From Adiantum capillus-veneris (lineage: Eukaryota > Streptophyta > Polypodiopsida > Polypodiales > Pteridaceae): a stretch of 64,000 bases of DNA. Where the stretch lies: NCBI GenBank assembly GCA_014529385.2, contig CM043955.1, positions 146,294,640 through 146,358,639 on the forward strand, given 5' to 3'. The position numbers were made by a program, and so were the translations under genes. Every line of letters starts with the position of its first letter. Position 1 is the first letter of the stretch. Positions 10,640 through 21,406 of the stretch are shown here, one piece after another. A model generated the notes under the pieces. That model was not told the origin of the DNA, searched no databases, and saw only the letters and a list, made by a program, of their open reading frames with translations.

Positions 10640-13600
10640 TTGAAGCTTCAATTTCCTCCATTTGGAAGCATATCTTTATTCAATACCCCTCTTTAGTTAT
10701 GGGAGTGGTATATTGGATTTTTGGTCAAGCCAAGAAGGCTACGAGCACATCAATGTGCATTGTGAAAACCGGTGTGAATATGACTTTCCTCTCCATTATT
10801 AGTGGTCATGTGCTTGTCTTCGTAATGAATATCTTTTGGCTCCACCAACCAATCAAAAAATTGTGCATTTTTCAAGAAATAATCACCTCGTTTTCATTAG
10901 CAAATTTATAGGTATCCTGGGTTTTGGGGAGCAAGAAAACTCTGTATTCTGGCCAATGTCAAGCTTTCTAGACTAATTCTGAGACGAGAACGGGTGAAGG
11001 TTATGCTTATAACACTTCCAAGACTCTACTAATTTTAGAAGCCTTTCATACAAACCCAAAATGTGTTGAAGTGCTAATAGCTCCACATCCTTCCATGAGA
11101 GGTTAATGTCATCCCAAAGGTGTGAGTTTAGAAATCCCTTTGTTGCTTGCTAGCGACACAAATTCCCTACAAAAGGAGTTCAAGGAACCCCTTCCATGTT
11201 TAAGAGAGCCATGTGGACGAATGGAGAGAGGAGCCCTTGAAGTATCAGAACTTCTACCCCCATTCCAGGGTTGATGCCACTTTGTTGCACTTTCGTGCAA
11301 GTTTCCCTGTGTTGCCACCAAGCTTTAGGACTGGCCAATGAGGTGCCAAAGTCTTATTGCGCATTGTGGCCTCCTTCCACGTGCCCCCTTTAGAGGCAAA
11401 CTTTGATTTGATTATCATATCCCAGGCCATGATAGGAAATTATTGCTTTTGCTCCGTCAGCCAGGTAACTAGTTTGGCACTCAATTTTGCATGCAGCATG
11501 GGGTCAATATTTCCAATGCCGCCTTTCTTCTTTGGTCTCGCTATCCATTCCCATTTCCCCCATTGGCAAGGGGCTATGGGTTTTGTGTTGCTCTTCCATA
11601 AGAATCATTTGATAGGCTTCAGAAATCATTTCCAGTTGTCTTTGCTTAGTTTTAACAACGAAGACACGAAAGAAATGTAGGGGATCATGAAAGCATTGAT
11701 CACATCAACTCTGCAATAAAGGGGGGAGCACAAATCCCATCTTCTCATTATACTATTTATCTTGTTTAGGAACCACTTGAATATCTAGGGTGCTTGAACA
11801 TAGTACCTTTGCCAGTAATTTCCCCTAACCAATTCGTTGGGTCAAATGAGTCGCTTTCAGAAAGAGAGACCAACTTGATGTTTCAATATTGCACATTGAG
11901 CCAGAAGTAGTGGCAAACAGATGGGAAATCTTGAGGGATTTTCTAAGCACTTCTCATGACTTGGCTTTAAGAAATAACAAAGAATTTCCTGCAAACAGCT
12001 TTGCAAGAAATTGTTTGCCACCAGGAAGTGTCAGACCTTGAATTGCCCCTTTTATTGCACTATCCTCAAGCGAGGTTACCATAGGGTGAGAGCTAATAGC
12101 AAAGAGAAACGGGGAAAGAGGCCAACCTTGCTTGATCAATTGCTTAACCTCAAACATTCCCACTATTTTATTGTTGAAGAGCAACTCAGAGTACCTTCCC
12201 TCCCCATGCGCGTTCACTATCCCACACATTCATGATCCAAAGCCCAAAGCCCAAAGCCTTCATGACCCCTGCAATGTAAGACCACAAGATTCTTTCATAA
12301 GCCTTATCCAGGTCAAGTTGAAGGAGGATACATTCTTGTTTGGTGAAAGCAGCATACTCAATGCCAGCCATGGATGCCAAAATGTTATCATAAATAGACC
12401 ATCCTTTGATGAAACCATTTTGATGGGGGTTGATGGGTTTGTACAAGATCTGAGCCAATCTAAGTGAAATATCCTTTGCAATGACCTTGTATGCCACTGT
12501 CATCTTGGAGATAGGAAATCAATGTTTTAACAGAGAGTAACAAAGTAATTTGGGAATAGGTTTGATCAACCCTTTTTTGAGGCTGGCATATAACTACCCC
12601 TCCAAAAGATCCCTGTTCGTTGAGTGCACTAGCAGAAATTTACGATACTCTCAGATTATTTAAAAAATTGGATTGTAAGTCCATCCTACCGAAGGGAATT
12701 TTTCTTCCCCATAGCATGTAAGGCGGACCAACATTCATCAACTAAAATAGGCCTCTCCAATCCTTTTGCTTTCGCAGGTGCTACCTCACACTTAATAGTG
12801 CTAAGCAATTGTGCTTTGGCCTCCTCCACCCCTTGTGAGAGTTCTTTTGATTGACCAATAATTTGAACGAGATGGTCAAGCATAAGTTTGGCCACAACAT
12901 TCTGGTCTCTCACCATCTTTCCAATCTCATCAATGATTGCCATGATAGCATCCCTTCTTCTTTTGACCTTGAGAGCTCAAAAGAAATGGGCCTAGTTGGT
13001 AGGGTCAGGTTTGAGGAGAATCTCTCGATCAGCAGCCATGTCTTTTTTATCTCCTCCACTTGCACCTCGGCCAATAGCGCTTTGATCTCAAGCCATCTCT
13101 TGTGTTCCCCCTCTAAAGCTCTTCCTTCTTGCTTTCTTTTGGAGAGCTCCTCTATTTCTTCAATTATATCCCTATTTCTAACATCTTGAACCTTTTTTAC
13201 TCGAGGCATAGCTCATTTGATCGATGATTGGATGCTACATATCAGGGAGGACTAGGTGCGAGGGTCAGTTGCATCCACATCAAGCTTAAGTTTGCCGAGA
13301 GCCTTCTTAGCAAGGGACCTGAAGAGAGGGTCCTTAAAGAGGTGTTCCCCGAAGACTAGTTTCTTCGTTTTCCCCTCCGCAGAGTAAGCATCACTACTAG
13401 TCGTGGCTATGTGAAGCTTAAGGGGGAGGTGATCCGACATACTCTCGGAGGTATTGATATTTAACATAATAGAAGGGGGAAGCTAATTTTCTTAATGGGA
13501 GATGTAACACCTATCCAAGTGGGAATCTATGTTAGCATGGAGGTTAGCTACTCCACCGGCACAGAGAGCTACTCTTGTGTGCGTCCAACCAAGAGAGCTA

Positions 13601-14150
13601 CTCCACCGGCACAGACCAACCCTCCACAAGTTGAGCAACGCCCATGTTTTTCAGAGTGCTTGCCATTTAGACTTTTCAGATCCTAACAGTATTCCAACCG
13701 AACCCGATTTGTCCTTCTGAATCTCCACCATATTTAAATCCCCCATGATGCACCAATCACCTTCCAGTGGTTGATCCCTCAAATTCACCCATAGTTTGGC
13801 TCTCCCCTTAGCATCACATGAAGCATAAATGTTAATAACGGTGATAAATGTTTGGCTCTCCCCAAGGACTCTCCCTCAGGCATGATTGAGCACAACTTGT
13901 GGTTCCAACTCCTTGTTAATAATGGAGAGCGCACTTACCCAAGAGTGCTATCACCGTAAAAGACCAACTTATTTTCTATTATTTGATTCCTCAAAAACTG
14001 GATGCATCAATATTGTGTTCTTGAATTAGCCAACAATCTGTAGCTGCTTTCTTGACCTCCTCCCAGAACTGTGCACTCTTTTTGACTGAGTTTATGCCCT
14101 TAACATTGCAACAATGAATATGTAGGGTGTCCATTATGGGGAGAGTGAGA
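10640..14150 (-). pseudogene. LINE (L1 type) ORF2: endonuclease and reverse transcriptase remnant
   Basis: Read on the minus strand, the order is that of plant L1 ORF2. The AP-endonuclease starts near 14,134 (HIHCCNVKGINS, like the WNVRGLN motif), with GDWCIMGDLNMVE near 13,760 and SDHLPLKL at about 13,430, which holds the catalytic histidine motif. A linker covers 13,250-12,690. The RT follows: NPHQNGFIKGWSIYDNIL and LQLDLDKAYERI at 12,503-12,290, then KQGWPLSPFLFAI at about 12,130 and LFAGNSLLFLKA at 11,990. The RT active site FADD has become FAGN and the RQGC motif has lost its cysteine. Several frame changes occur, and the C-terminal part fades toward 10,640. No poly(A) tail or target duplication was recognised. 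Confidence 0.8.
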
Positions 14151-14315
14151 CAAACTCCTCCACGTATGGATAACCATCCATCATCGACTCTCTTTTGTTA
14201 TCCTCCAGTCCAAAGCTGCCCACCTCTGCCACAGTTAGCCGGGGCTGAAGGCATCTTCGAGGCAAATAGGCCCCTTGGATTCTTGGCCTGAAGAATCTTG
14301 AAGAAGTTCCCCAGA

Positions 14316-14591
14316 TTATGGAAGAATCTTGTCTATCTGGGGGGTTCTCCTTATTTTTTTACTTTCTTTCACTTGATCATAGTGACTTGTTTCCAGCCCT
14401 CGTCTACCATCTTCAGGTTTGGGGGCCACGGCAACTTTTTGGCGAGGCTTCATTGGTGTTTTGATCACTAGGAATGATGAGAATTGTAATCTTGACATGA
14501 TTTGACTGTTGTTAACATTTGAGCTTGGCTCAGCAATAGGGTGGTCTTGAGGGGTATCCACATGAGTACCAATCTTGTCCACTTTGATCAC
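14316..14591 (-). pseudogene. Probable LINE ORF1 C-terminal remnant
   Basis: A 91-codon minus-strand frame lies just upstream of the ORF2 start (about 14,134) in the LINE reading direction. It is basic and rich in proline, serine and lysine (KPRQKVAVAPKPEDGRRG), as expected for the tail of a plant LINE ORF1 after the zinc knuckle. No domain is recognisable, so position is the main evidence. Confidence 0.35.
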
Positions 14592-14639
14592 TTTATTACC
14601 TGTTTTCCTCGCATGTTCACCCTGTTTAGTGACTTATGC

Positions 14640-15189
14640 AATGATGATTACGTCTTGAGGCTAAAAGTTAGTAAGAAGTTCAAGACTAAAAGTTAAAAAG
14701 AACTGAATGAAAATCTTTTTTATTCCCAAACTTGCAAAAGTGAATGTATATATATATATATATTACAAAGCCAAAAAAATTACGTAGGGAACCATGGTCG
14801 TTTTGAGACATGGCATCAGACAGCAGCCCCGCTACAACTAGCGAATACATTGACTGACAAAGGGAGCCACCCTAGAACCAACCGATACACAATTAATCTT
14901 ACATAGGCTTGAGGTTTCCACCAAGTAGCTAGCCCTACCACATCACGTCCCTTGAGTTCCATGCTAGAGCCAAAGTGCCATAACCATTGACAAGATACAT
15001 ATCTTTACTTTTTCTTCTTCTTTCTTTCAACAAAGCTAATAGTGCTAGTTGTTGGACCCATAACACTTACCACGTGACCAATTAGGTCTAACTTTTGGGC
15101 ATGAACTTCATCTGCTATAGTGTCAAGAACATTATATCTCCCTTGAAATCATAGTCATCCTCGACTATGGAAAATAAAGTCATAGCTAG
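14640..15189 (-). mobile_element. Old gypsy element G: 3' LTR end and polypurine region
   Basis: At 15,131 a plausible LTR edge (GTGTCAAGAACA on plus) is followed by TCTCCCTTGAAATCATAG, which on the minus strand is a polypurine tract. The same context, CTCTCTTGAAATCATAG...CCTCGACTATG, follows the left LTR of element D at 55,782-55,820, so G is a relative of D in the same orientation. The LTR's left end is not defined and 14,640 is a guess. A (TA)n tract lies at 14,747-14,762. Element A is inserted at 15,190; G resumes at 46,081-46,155 (GGATCCCTTTTTACC, also found near 55,870). Confidence 0.6.
15185..15189. repeat. Target site duplication of element A (GCTAG), left
   Basis: GCTAG directly precedes the left LTR and is repeated directly after the right LTR at 46,076-46,080. 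Confidence 0.95.
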
Positions 15190-15426
15190 TGTGCGCGTCT
15201 GTCGCATGTGTCAATGCAAGGCACTTGCCGATACACTGTGTGCAAGTCACAAATGGCTCCAAGCACATAACTAGACTAATCTAGCAAGCTCAAGAGAGCA
15301 AGGGTAGGTCACTCACCGCCCTACGCTCGCCTTCTTGGAGGATTCCACGCCGTGAAGAAGAAGGAGCCGCCGCTGCGCCATGCTCAACCGCTCCATCGCC
15401 TCCGTGCCATCATCACAATGCTCAAT

Positions 15427-15488
<62 letters not shown>

Positions 15489-15811
15489 CACGCTCTCTCT
15501 CTCACGCATACACACACACATGCAAGGACATGAAGAAGAAGATGGAGATGGAGCAAGAGCACTCTTCAATTGCACAAATGAAAGAATAAGAGATTTTTAG
15601 GTTTAGGTGACTTTTATATGAACTCGCCCCATTCACACTTGGATGCCCCTACTTAGCCAACTAACCCTTGAATGTTCCTGTTAGAGTGCACATCTCATCG
15701 GCGATCACTCTTACCCTTTTCCTATTGGACCGACAAGCCCGGTACCTGACTCTACCAAATAAATAATGCGGCGTCTATCGTAGGTGATAGGAATGTGCGT
15801 GAGGGTTAACA
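15190..15811 (-). repeat. Element A 3' LTR (left)
   Basis: It starts TGTGCGCGTCT and ends GGTTAACA, and matches 45,517-46,075. It is 622 bp, longer than the right LTR mainly because of a (CT)n block at 15,429-15,500. Confidence 0.95.
15429..15521. repeat. (CT)n/(CA)n microsatellite inside element A LTR
   Basis: A long CT run passes into ACACAC. The equivalent, shorter tract in the right LTR is at about 45,749-45,785, so the microsatellite belongs to the LTR itself. Confidence 0.95.
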
Positions 15812-15826
15812 TGCCCCCTTTTTTGA
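15812..15826 (-). other. Element A polypurine tract
   Basis: On the minus strand AAAAAAGGGGGCA directly abuts the 3' LTR start (TGTTAACC). This is the plus-strand DNA priming site of an LTR retrotransposon and fixes A's orientation. Confidence 0.9.
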
Positions 15827-16774
15827 TGTAGATTCCATCCTCGAAAGTTATTGAGTTGAAGCTCGTTCATCGAGGTGGAAGAGCCTTTGAGATGAGTGTC
15901 CTTAGCCTTCTTCAGTCACTGCAAAATCAAACAAAATTGGCACAGTAATTGCATTCTTATATACAATTAAAAAGCATATGCAATTGTAGACAAACAAGTT
16001 GATGGTAACAGAATTTTAAACCATTTGTCAGCAATAAACATTGAATTGCAATATAATAAAACGCATAAATAGTTGTAAAGATAAAAAATTAAACAAGTCT
16101 AGGGTCGCTAATTTAATGATCGAAAGGCACTAAAGATCGACTATTATTACCATGGGCAAGCTTCTCAATTTTCTCTGGTCAATTAAGTTGTTTAATCGCG
16201 AGAGCCAAGTATTTCATGTCTGAGGGATGACTAGAGGCTATACCTAGAAGACCTTGTAGTTAAGCTAGGATAATAAAAGGAATTGCTCATGAAATCATCA
16301 CCTGGCTTATTTCCTTTACTTTGACTCCCCAAAGTATTTTCACAGTGATTCAATTTTGATGTGTGTGCTTATTTTGTATGCCTTGGGTTCTTGCTTTTCA
16401 AGGAAAAGCGCCCACACTGGGAACCTCTAGGGCTCTAGTACCATAGGCGATACATGTGAGTAAAGTACCAAATCAAGCTGAGATTTCGCTTCCAGCTTAA
16501 GATTTTACATTGTGGCACTTTGATTTTTTTGTTTGTTCATTTTTAGTATTTTAATTTTGAACTTTGGGGAGTCATATAACATTGTTACACTCCCCAGGCT
16601 CATCACATTAGTAAACTCCCTTTATAATACTTAAGCTAAAGGTCAATAGGGACTAAGCCCACTAGAAATCCCTAGTACATTGCACACAATGCTGCCTAAA
16701 TCGGATTAAGAACCTAAGTAACCATTGATTATTAGGAAGGCATTCCCCATGGTATTAAGAGAAGCTCTCTAACG
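15827..16774 (-). other. Element A 3' noncoding region
   Basis: About 950 bases between the site of B and the polypurine tract. No coding frame for RT, RNase H or integrase can be read here in any frame. Confidence 0.6.
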
Positions 16775-16779
16775 CCTAG
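16775..16779. repeat. Target site duplication of element B (CCTAG), left
   Basis: CCTAG directly precedes the LTR of B and recurs at 39,051-39,055 right after its other LTR. Confidence 0.95.
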
Positions 16780-17331
16780 TGTTAGCGGTTGGACACACTC
16801 AATGGAGGATGATTGCTCGGCGGGATACTAATTTCCTTTGTAATCATTCCTTAATTGAGAAAAAAACCGTCATTTCATATTTGTAAATAGTGGGGCTTGC
16901 ATAAGATTCCAAATTGTATTCCATTTTTGACATTTAAACTTACTAAATGGTTAAATTGGAACATTAGGGTTTGAGATTGTAAGGTATTTATACCACTTTT
17001 GACCTTAATGCAAAAAACCTTTTGTCATTTTTCATAAGTTTTCATGTGTGAGTTGAGTGTACTCTGTGTACGAGAGAGAGAGAGAGAGAGAGTGAGATTT
17101 TATCTTGACGCTACGTGCACACTAGTGGTTGGAATCGAGTGCAAAGAAGTGCAGTGTGTTGTCCCCGGAGAGAGCTATGCGTCAACACCTACATTGCACG
17201 TGTACGGCCCGGCCTCGAAAGATTGAACCACAAGCTATTTCTGGTGATTCGGTGAGCATATGATGTTTGTTTTTGCATTTCAGCATATCCATGCGTTTGC
17301 AATGAGTAGAGCTACGCATTAGGCATATTAG
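16780..17331 (+). repeat. Element B 5' LTR, first part
   Basis: It matches 38,119-38,665 of the right LTR. It is interrupted at 17,331 by element C, whose ATTAG target duplication lies at 17,327-17,331 and 20,988-20,992. A (GA)n tract sits at 17,071-17,093. Confidence 0.95.
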
Positions 17332-17521
17332 TGAAGGGGATCGGGGAGCACCACCGACGGAGAGGGAGAGAGAGAAGGAGACACACGACACACAGATATG
17401 GGTGGGGAGACTCAAAGAGTGAGCAGCCCCCTATACACTTATGCTATGTATAAGGTATACAAGTCAGTGGGCGCCCAGACTCTGGGCGGTCGGGCAAGGC
17501 ACAGACGCCTATACCCCAACA
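17332..17521 (-). repeat. Element C 3' LTR (left)
   Basis: 190 bp, TG...CA, paired with 20,798-20,987. Confidence 0.95.
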
Positions 17522-17535
17522 ACCTCCCACTTAAA
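17522..17535 (-). other. Element C polypurine tract
   Basis: On the minus strand AAGTGGGAGGT precedes the 3' LTR start TGTTGGGG. Confidence 0.85.
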
Positions 17536-17548
17536 GGCGATTGTGCCT

Positions 17549-17950
17549 TTAAGCAAGAGAACCTAGTCTAAAGACTACAAAAGGCGAGAGAAAACCGCTC
17601 TCAACCGATGCCCACTGGCTGGCTGTGATCGTGTGCATCCGGATGTCCTGCTCTCGTGTAAGTCCATACACCACCAGACGTACCGCACACGTACTGCAAG
17701 TATGTACGCAATACCGCATATCTCCCTCGTGCACTATGCCATCATCAGTCAACAAACGACTGACAATCCCAACTGCAAATGCTCTCACTGCAGCTGCGAT
17801 ATCCGGTCTCAAGATCAGCATCTCATACATGAGACCACCGAATGCTGATGCAATGCTAGCGGACCTTGCTAGCTCTACGGAGCATGCATCACCATATATA
17901 TCCCTGGCAATAGGAATCTCTGACTGACAAGGCGTGTCAGCCACATGCAT
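17549..17950 (-). pseudogene. Element C: copia RNase H / late-pol remnant
   Basis: The frame contains GGLMYEMLILRPDIAAAV, then GIVSRLL and LVVYG. This resembles the segment between copia RT and RNase H (GSLMYAMVxTRPDIAxAVGxVSRxMxxPGxxHW). The rest is heavily diverged and lacks RNase H catalytic residues. Together with the gag-protease frame upstream, it suggests C arose from a full copia element by internal loss of integrase and RT. An in-frame-looking start does not imply expression. Confidence 0.5.
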
Positions 17951-18037
17951 CTCCTAACTGTCCGCAAAAGACGCATCAACCTGTCGTGAAACCTCAGAGC
18001 AAACCAGCTGCTCTAGGTGTCTGCTGGAAGACATATC

Positions 18038-19432
18038 CTACACAACTATATCCCCATGCTCACTGTCGAGCATAGAAACGAATGACTGCATAATCGCTGA
18101 CATCTCAGCCTCCTTTGCAATCATCCACTGCAAACATGAACACTCAATCTGTTGTGACTCACTAGAGCTCTCATGCTCTAACTCCGTATGCATAGACTCT
18201 TGCACAACGTCCTCCTGTCGTGACTCACTAGAGCAAGACCGCTCTACCTGTCTCTCTTGCATAAAAGTATCTCGCACAACTGACTCTCTGCTTTGCTCAG
18301 TCACTAGCAAAGCATGCATGTCTGACTCTGTCACCTCTCTGTGTGACTGCTCAAGTCGTGCCCCAACTGTGTGCACAACGAGCTCACTACCCTGCAACCC
18401 ATGAGCAAAAGAGACTGTCCGGGTCTCTCGCTCTCTGTATGGTTGTAACAAGATTGAGACTCGACCATCTCGCACCAGTACTACATGCAATGGGTACCAT
18501 GTGCCAACTCTAGCACCTCTCGCAATCACAAGTGAACCCAAATGCAACGCAAAAGATCGCTCAAGCAGCGATACCCGACATCCACTATCCCGTAACTGTC
18601 TGACTGAGATCAAATCTCGTCTTAGATCTGGCACATAACGCACATGACGCAAGGTAAATCTCATACCATTGGGCAAGGACAAACATACGTCTCCTGCACC
18701 CTCAATGTCATACACAACACCATCAGCCATGTGCACACAACCAAGTCTCCCACTAGAAAACGTGCTAAACCACTCACGATGCGACGTGACATGGAAAGTA
18801 GCATCTGAATCTAGTAACCAATGTGAAGACAATGTGCAATCTGATATGCAATCCGTAGACATAAGATCGTCTGAAGACAAGCTAGATGTAAATGTGACAT
18901 CGCCATCACAAGCATACTCAGTAACCACGTTACTGATCTCACTAGCATCTGTCATGCCCAAATATGCATCACGCATATGTCGCCTCCGTTGTCTCAAACG
19001 CCTGAAACATCGACGCCTAATGTGACCTCTATGTCCACAATGCCAACATGTCAAGTCTCTATGCCGTCGAGACTTGCGTGTGGGACCAATCTCTCCCATG
19101 GACATAGAAGTGGGACTATACTCCCTTGTAGACATGGATGTCGCATACATAGCATGTAAACTCTGCCATAAAGCATGAGTTGTAGTCTCCCTCGAGACCT
19201 GCCAGTAAACAGACTCAACCAGATACAAACAAATCGTAGACATGGCTAACTCATCAAGATCCTGCCAATCATCATCACGCATAGAATTGGGCTTCGCCGA
19301 TAAACCATGCAAGGGTTTATCCTGCCCCAAATCCGCCAATGCAACAAGCATATGTTCCTTCCAAGCAACAAAATCTACACCATCAAACTGTGTCAGACCA
19401 TAACGCTGGAAGTCAAATGAAAAATCAGCCAT
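18038..19432 (-). CDS. Element C gag-protease polyprotein (Ty1/copia)
   Basis: An uninterrupted minus-strand frame. I place the start at the ATG at 19,432 (MADFSFDFQRYGL) rather than the one 12 codons upstream, because copia gag proteins usually open this way. Domains: UBN2-type gag (LTQFDGVDFVAWKEHML...ALWQSL, residues 10-100), zinc knuckle CWHCGHRGHIRRRC (about 125-140), retropepsin segment with WLLDSDATFHVTSHREWF, and a following YVPDLRRDLISV block. The catalytic DSGA has become DSDA, so the protease is probably dead. The gag C-terminal half looks shortened. The tail is rich in serine, glutamate and glutamine (ESRQED, ESSSESQQIE) and ends without an integrase. An open frame of this length fits recent insertion. 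Confidence 0.85.
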   Translation of the reverse strand: MADFSFDFQRYGLTQFDGVDFVAWKEHMLVALADLGQDKPLHGLSAKPNSMRDDDWQDLDELAMSTICLYLVESVYWQVSRETTTHALWQSLHAMYATSMSTREYSPTSMSMGEIGPTRKSRRHRDLTCWHCGHRGHIRRRCFRRLRQRRRHMRDAYLGMTDASEISNVVTEYACDGDVTFTSSLSSDDLMSTDCISDCTLSSHWLLDSDATFHVTSHREWFSTFSSGRLGCVHMADGVVYDIEGAGDVCLSLPNGMRFTLRHVRYVPDLRRDLISVRQLRDSGCRVSLLERSFALHLGSLVIARGARVGTWYPLHVVLVRDGRVSILLQPYRERETRTVSFAHGLQGSELVVHTVGARLEQSHREVTESDMHALLVTEQSRESVVRDTFMQERQVERSCSSESRQEDVVQESMHTELEHESSSESQQIECSCLQWMIAKEAEMSAIMQSFVSMLDSEHGDIVV

Positions 19433-20784
19433 AAAGCTCACAAAAGAGCAACCAACAATGAGTAGCAAATGTCAACCAAATCAGCCCTAAACTGGCTCGA
19501 ATCGCATCAACAAAAGTCTGCAAATATGGCTGCAAATCAGCCCCAAAACAGCCCCAAAATTCAGCTCTTAAACAACTGCATAAACAAGTCACAAACCTGT
19601 CCCAGATCAGCCTACAACTGAGCCATACATGGACACCTGCAAAGAGGAAACAATGGCTGAAAATTCAGCACCCAAATAAGTCCTCAAACCTGCCTGTAAT
19701 TTGTAAACCTGTAGCTGAAACCTGCTAAAAAACCTCAAGCCATTAGTCCTCGAATCCGGCTACCTAGCTTGTAGCCACACAAGCATAAATCACAATACTC
19801 ACTCCTGTGAGTGTGCCAAGATAATTGTACGTCTGTCAAACCCGTGAGCTAATCACCAAGCCCACAATGTGCGGTATCGATGCATACACACGCACAAATC
19901 TCCCACCTGCAGAGAACACCGCACGCAAATGCTGAGTGCAACCCGCAATCTCTATCTAGATCGCATAAATGATACTCCTGGGAAAATTTCGCCAGAGTTT
20001 CGTCAGTAAAACGGCCACAAAACCACTAACCAAACTGACTGCACGCTCAAAACCATGAGCAACCAAAGCGCATCAAACCACACTCCAAATGCATGTACCA
20101 ATCTCCACACTTTGCATACATCATTGCAAACACCTGCAAATCTAGTACACAAATATCTGCTTTACCTGTGACTGCTAAAAAACACGCTCGAGACATACAT
20201 TGCCGAGCTCAAAATGCAATCACATTAGTCTCTCTAAGCATCAAACCACATAAGGCATACATCGTATCCTCCCACCTATGAGGAAACTTGCAGAAAATAT
20301 CACTCTCACATCTGAGAGCAAACCATGTGTGGAATCCTCGACACACAATAAACAACTGCTGCTGTAGAAAATTCAGCGTTCAGAATTTTAAAATTCTGAT
20401 ATGACGAGCGCGTCCGGAGCGTGCCAAAACCCCAAGGTAGACTCCTGGATCACATGTATCCGAGTCCAAGTGTGAAAGCTATGCCCAAAAACCTCCGTTT
20501 CGGCCCAAAAACGCACCATAAACTGCCAAAAGAGGGCTGAAAAATGCAGCTCCTCAACCGTAGCTCGAATGAGGTTTCTGATGGCTCGAATGGCTTTGAA
20601 AGGGGGGTAAAACGGCACATCACCTGTTGGAAACGCTCTCAAAAAGCTGAATTTGCCGATGCCGAAGTCGAAACCCTGTTTGCACTCTTGAAAGTGCGTG
20701 CGCACGCGAACGCGATTTTGGGAATGAAACTGGCTCTCCGCTGTCGTCATGACTGTGCACACACGTGCTCCCTCCGCACCTACG
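19433..20784 (-). other. Element C leader
   Basis: About 1.35 kb between primer site and gag start without a recognisable frame. It is long for so small an element. Words such as TCAGCCCCAAAACAGCCCCAAAATTCAG-like C/A-rich phrases recur around 19,480-19,700. Confidence 0.6.
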
Positions 20785-20797
20785 CTCTGATACCAAT
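20785..20797 (-). other. Element C primer binding site (Met tRNA type)
   Basis: The minus strand reads TTGGTATCAGAGC directly after the 5' LTR end. Confidence 0.93.
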
Positions 20798-20987
20798 TGA
20801 AGGGGATCGGGGAGCACCACCGACGGAGAGGGAGAGAGAGAAGGAGACACACGACACACAGATATGGGTGGGGAGACTCAGAGAGTGAGCAGCCCCCTAT
20901 ACACTTATGCTATGTATAAGGTTTACAAGTCAATGGGCGCCCAAACTCTGGGCAGCCGGACAATGCACAAACGCCTATACCCCAACA
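20798..20987 (-). repeat. Element C 5' LTR (right)
   Basis: 190 bp, paired with 17,332-17,521, followed by the ATTAG duplication. Confidence 0.95.
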
Positions 20988-20992
20988 ATTAG

Positions 20993-21387
20993 TTTCAAAA
21001 AAATGTCGACATGTAAATTTTGACTAGACATCCTACGCAATTCTACACCGAGTGTTTAGGGTTGGGGTTTTGGGTTAAGGACCTTAGGGAGAGTGACCTA
21101 TTGGTGTTAATAGGATTTCCCTCAAGTTTTGTAGCATTTTGAGAACGTTTGATGGGTATTTGGCTCTTGAAAGCATTGTAGGAAATCTCCTCTTGTGTAC
21201 TCTTGAAGGCTGTAACTTAGACATTGAGTAGAGACCTCTATAGGAAGTAATCAATAGTCGGTCGAGTGTAGGTTGACACCCTATGCTTGCTTCCACGTGC
21301 CTGCAGGTCGAGCTTTGTCCTTAGATGAAAAATATTTTTAGGTGAGTTCTCGTTGTGCTGACGTCCGTCGCGGCGTATCCGCCAACA
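20993..21387 (+). repeat. Element B 5' LTR, second part
   Basis: It continues the interrupted LTR and matches 38,666-39,050. At 21,026-21,036 it holds AGACATCCTAC, one arm of the palindrome that is dispersed inside B; the right LTR has it at 38,690-38,700. Confidence 0.95.
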
Positions 21388-21406
21388 TTGGCGCTACTGC
21401 CGGGGA
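21388..21406 (+). other. Element B primer binding site (Asp type)
   Basis: TTGGCGCTACTGCCGGGGA starts directly after CGCCAACA. This TGGCGCxxxTGCCGGGGA form is typical of Athila/Tat-lineage gypsy elements. Confidence 0.92.

Larger units (their letters stand above)
17332..20987 (-). mobile_element. Element C: short non-autonomous Ty1/copia element
   Basis: A 3,656-bp element with 190-bp LTRs (TGAAGGGGATC...CCCCAACA) and the target duplication ATTAG. The Met-type primer site on the minus strand at 20,785-20,797 and the polypurine tract next to the left LTR give minus orientation. The coding part is one 476-codon gag-protease frame plus a small RNase-H-like remnant; integrase and RT are absent. 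The LTRs differ at about 9 of 190 positions by my hand count, mostly transitions. It is the innermost of three nested elements, so the youngest of them. Confidence 0.93.

Noticed and set aside
10636-10911. Plus-strand 91-codon frame with hydrophobic segments
   Set aside because: It lies opposite the decayed C-terminal part of the minus-strand LINE and has no recognisable domain.
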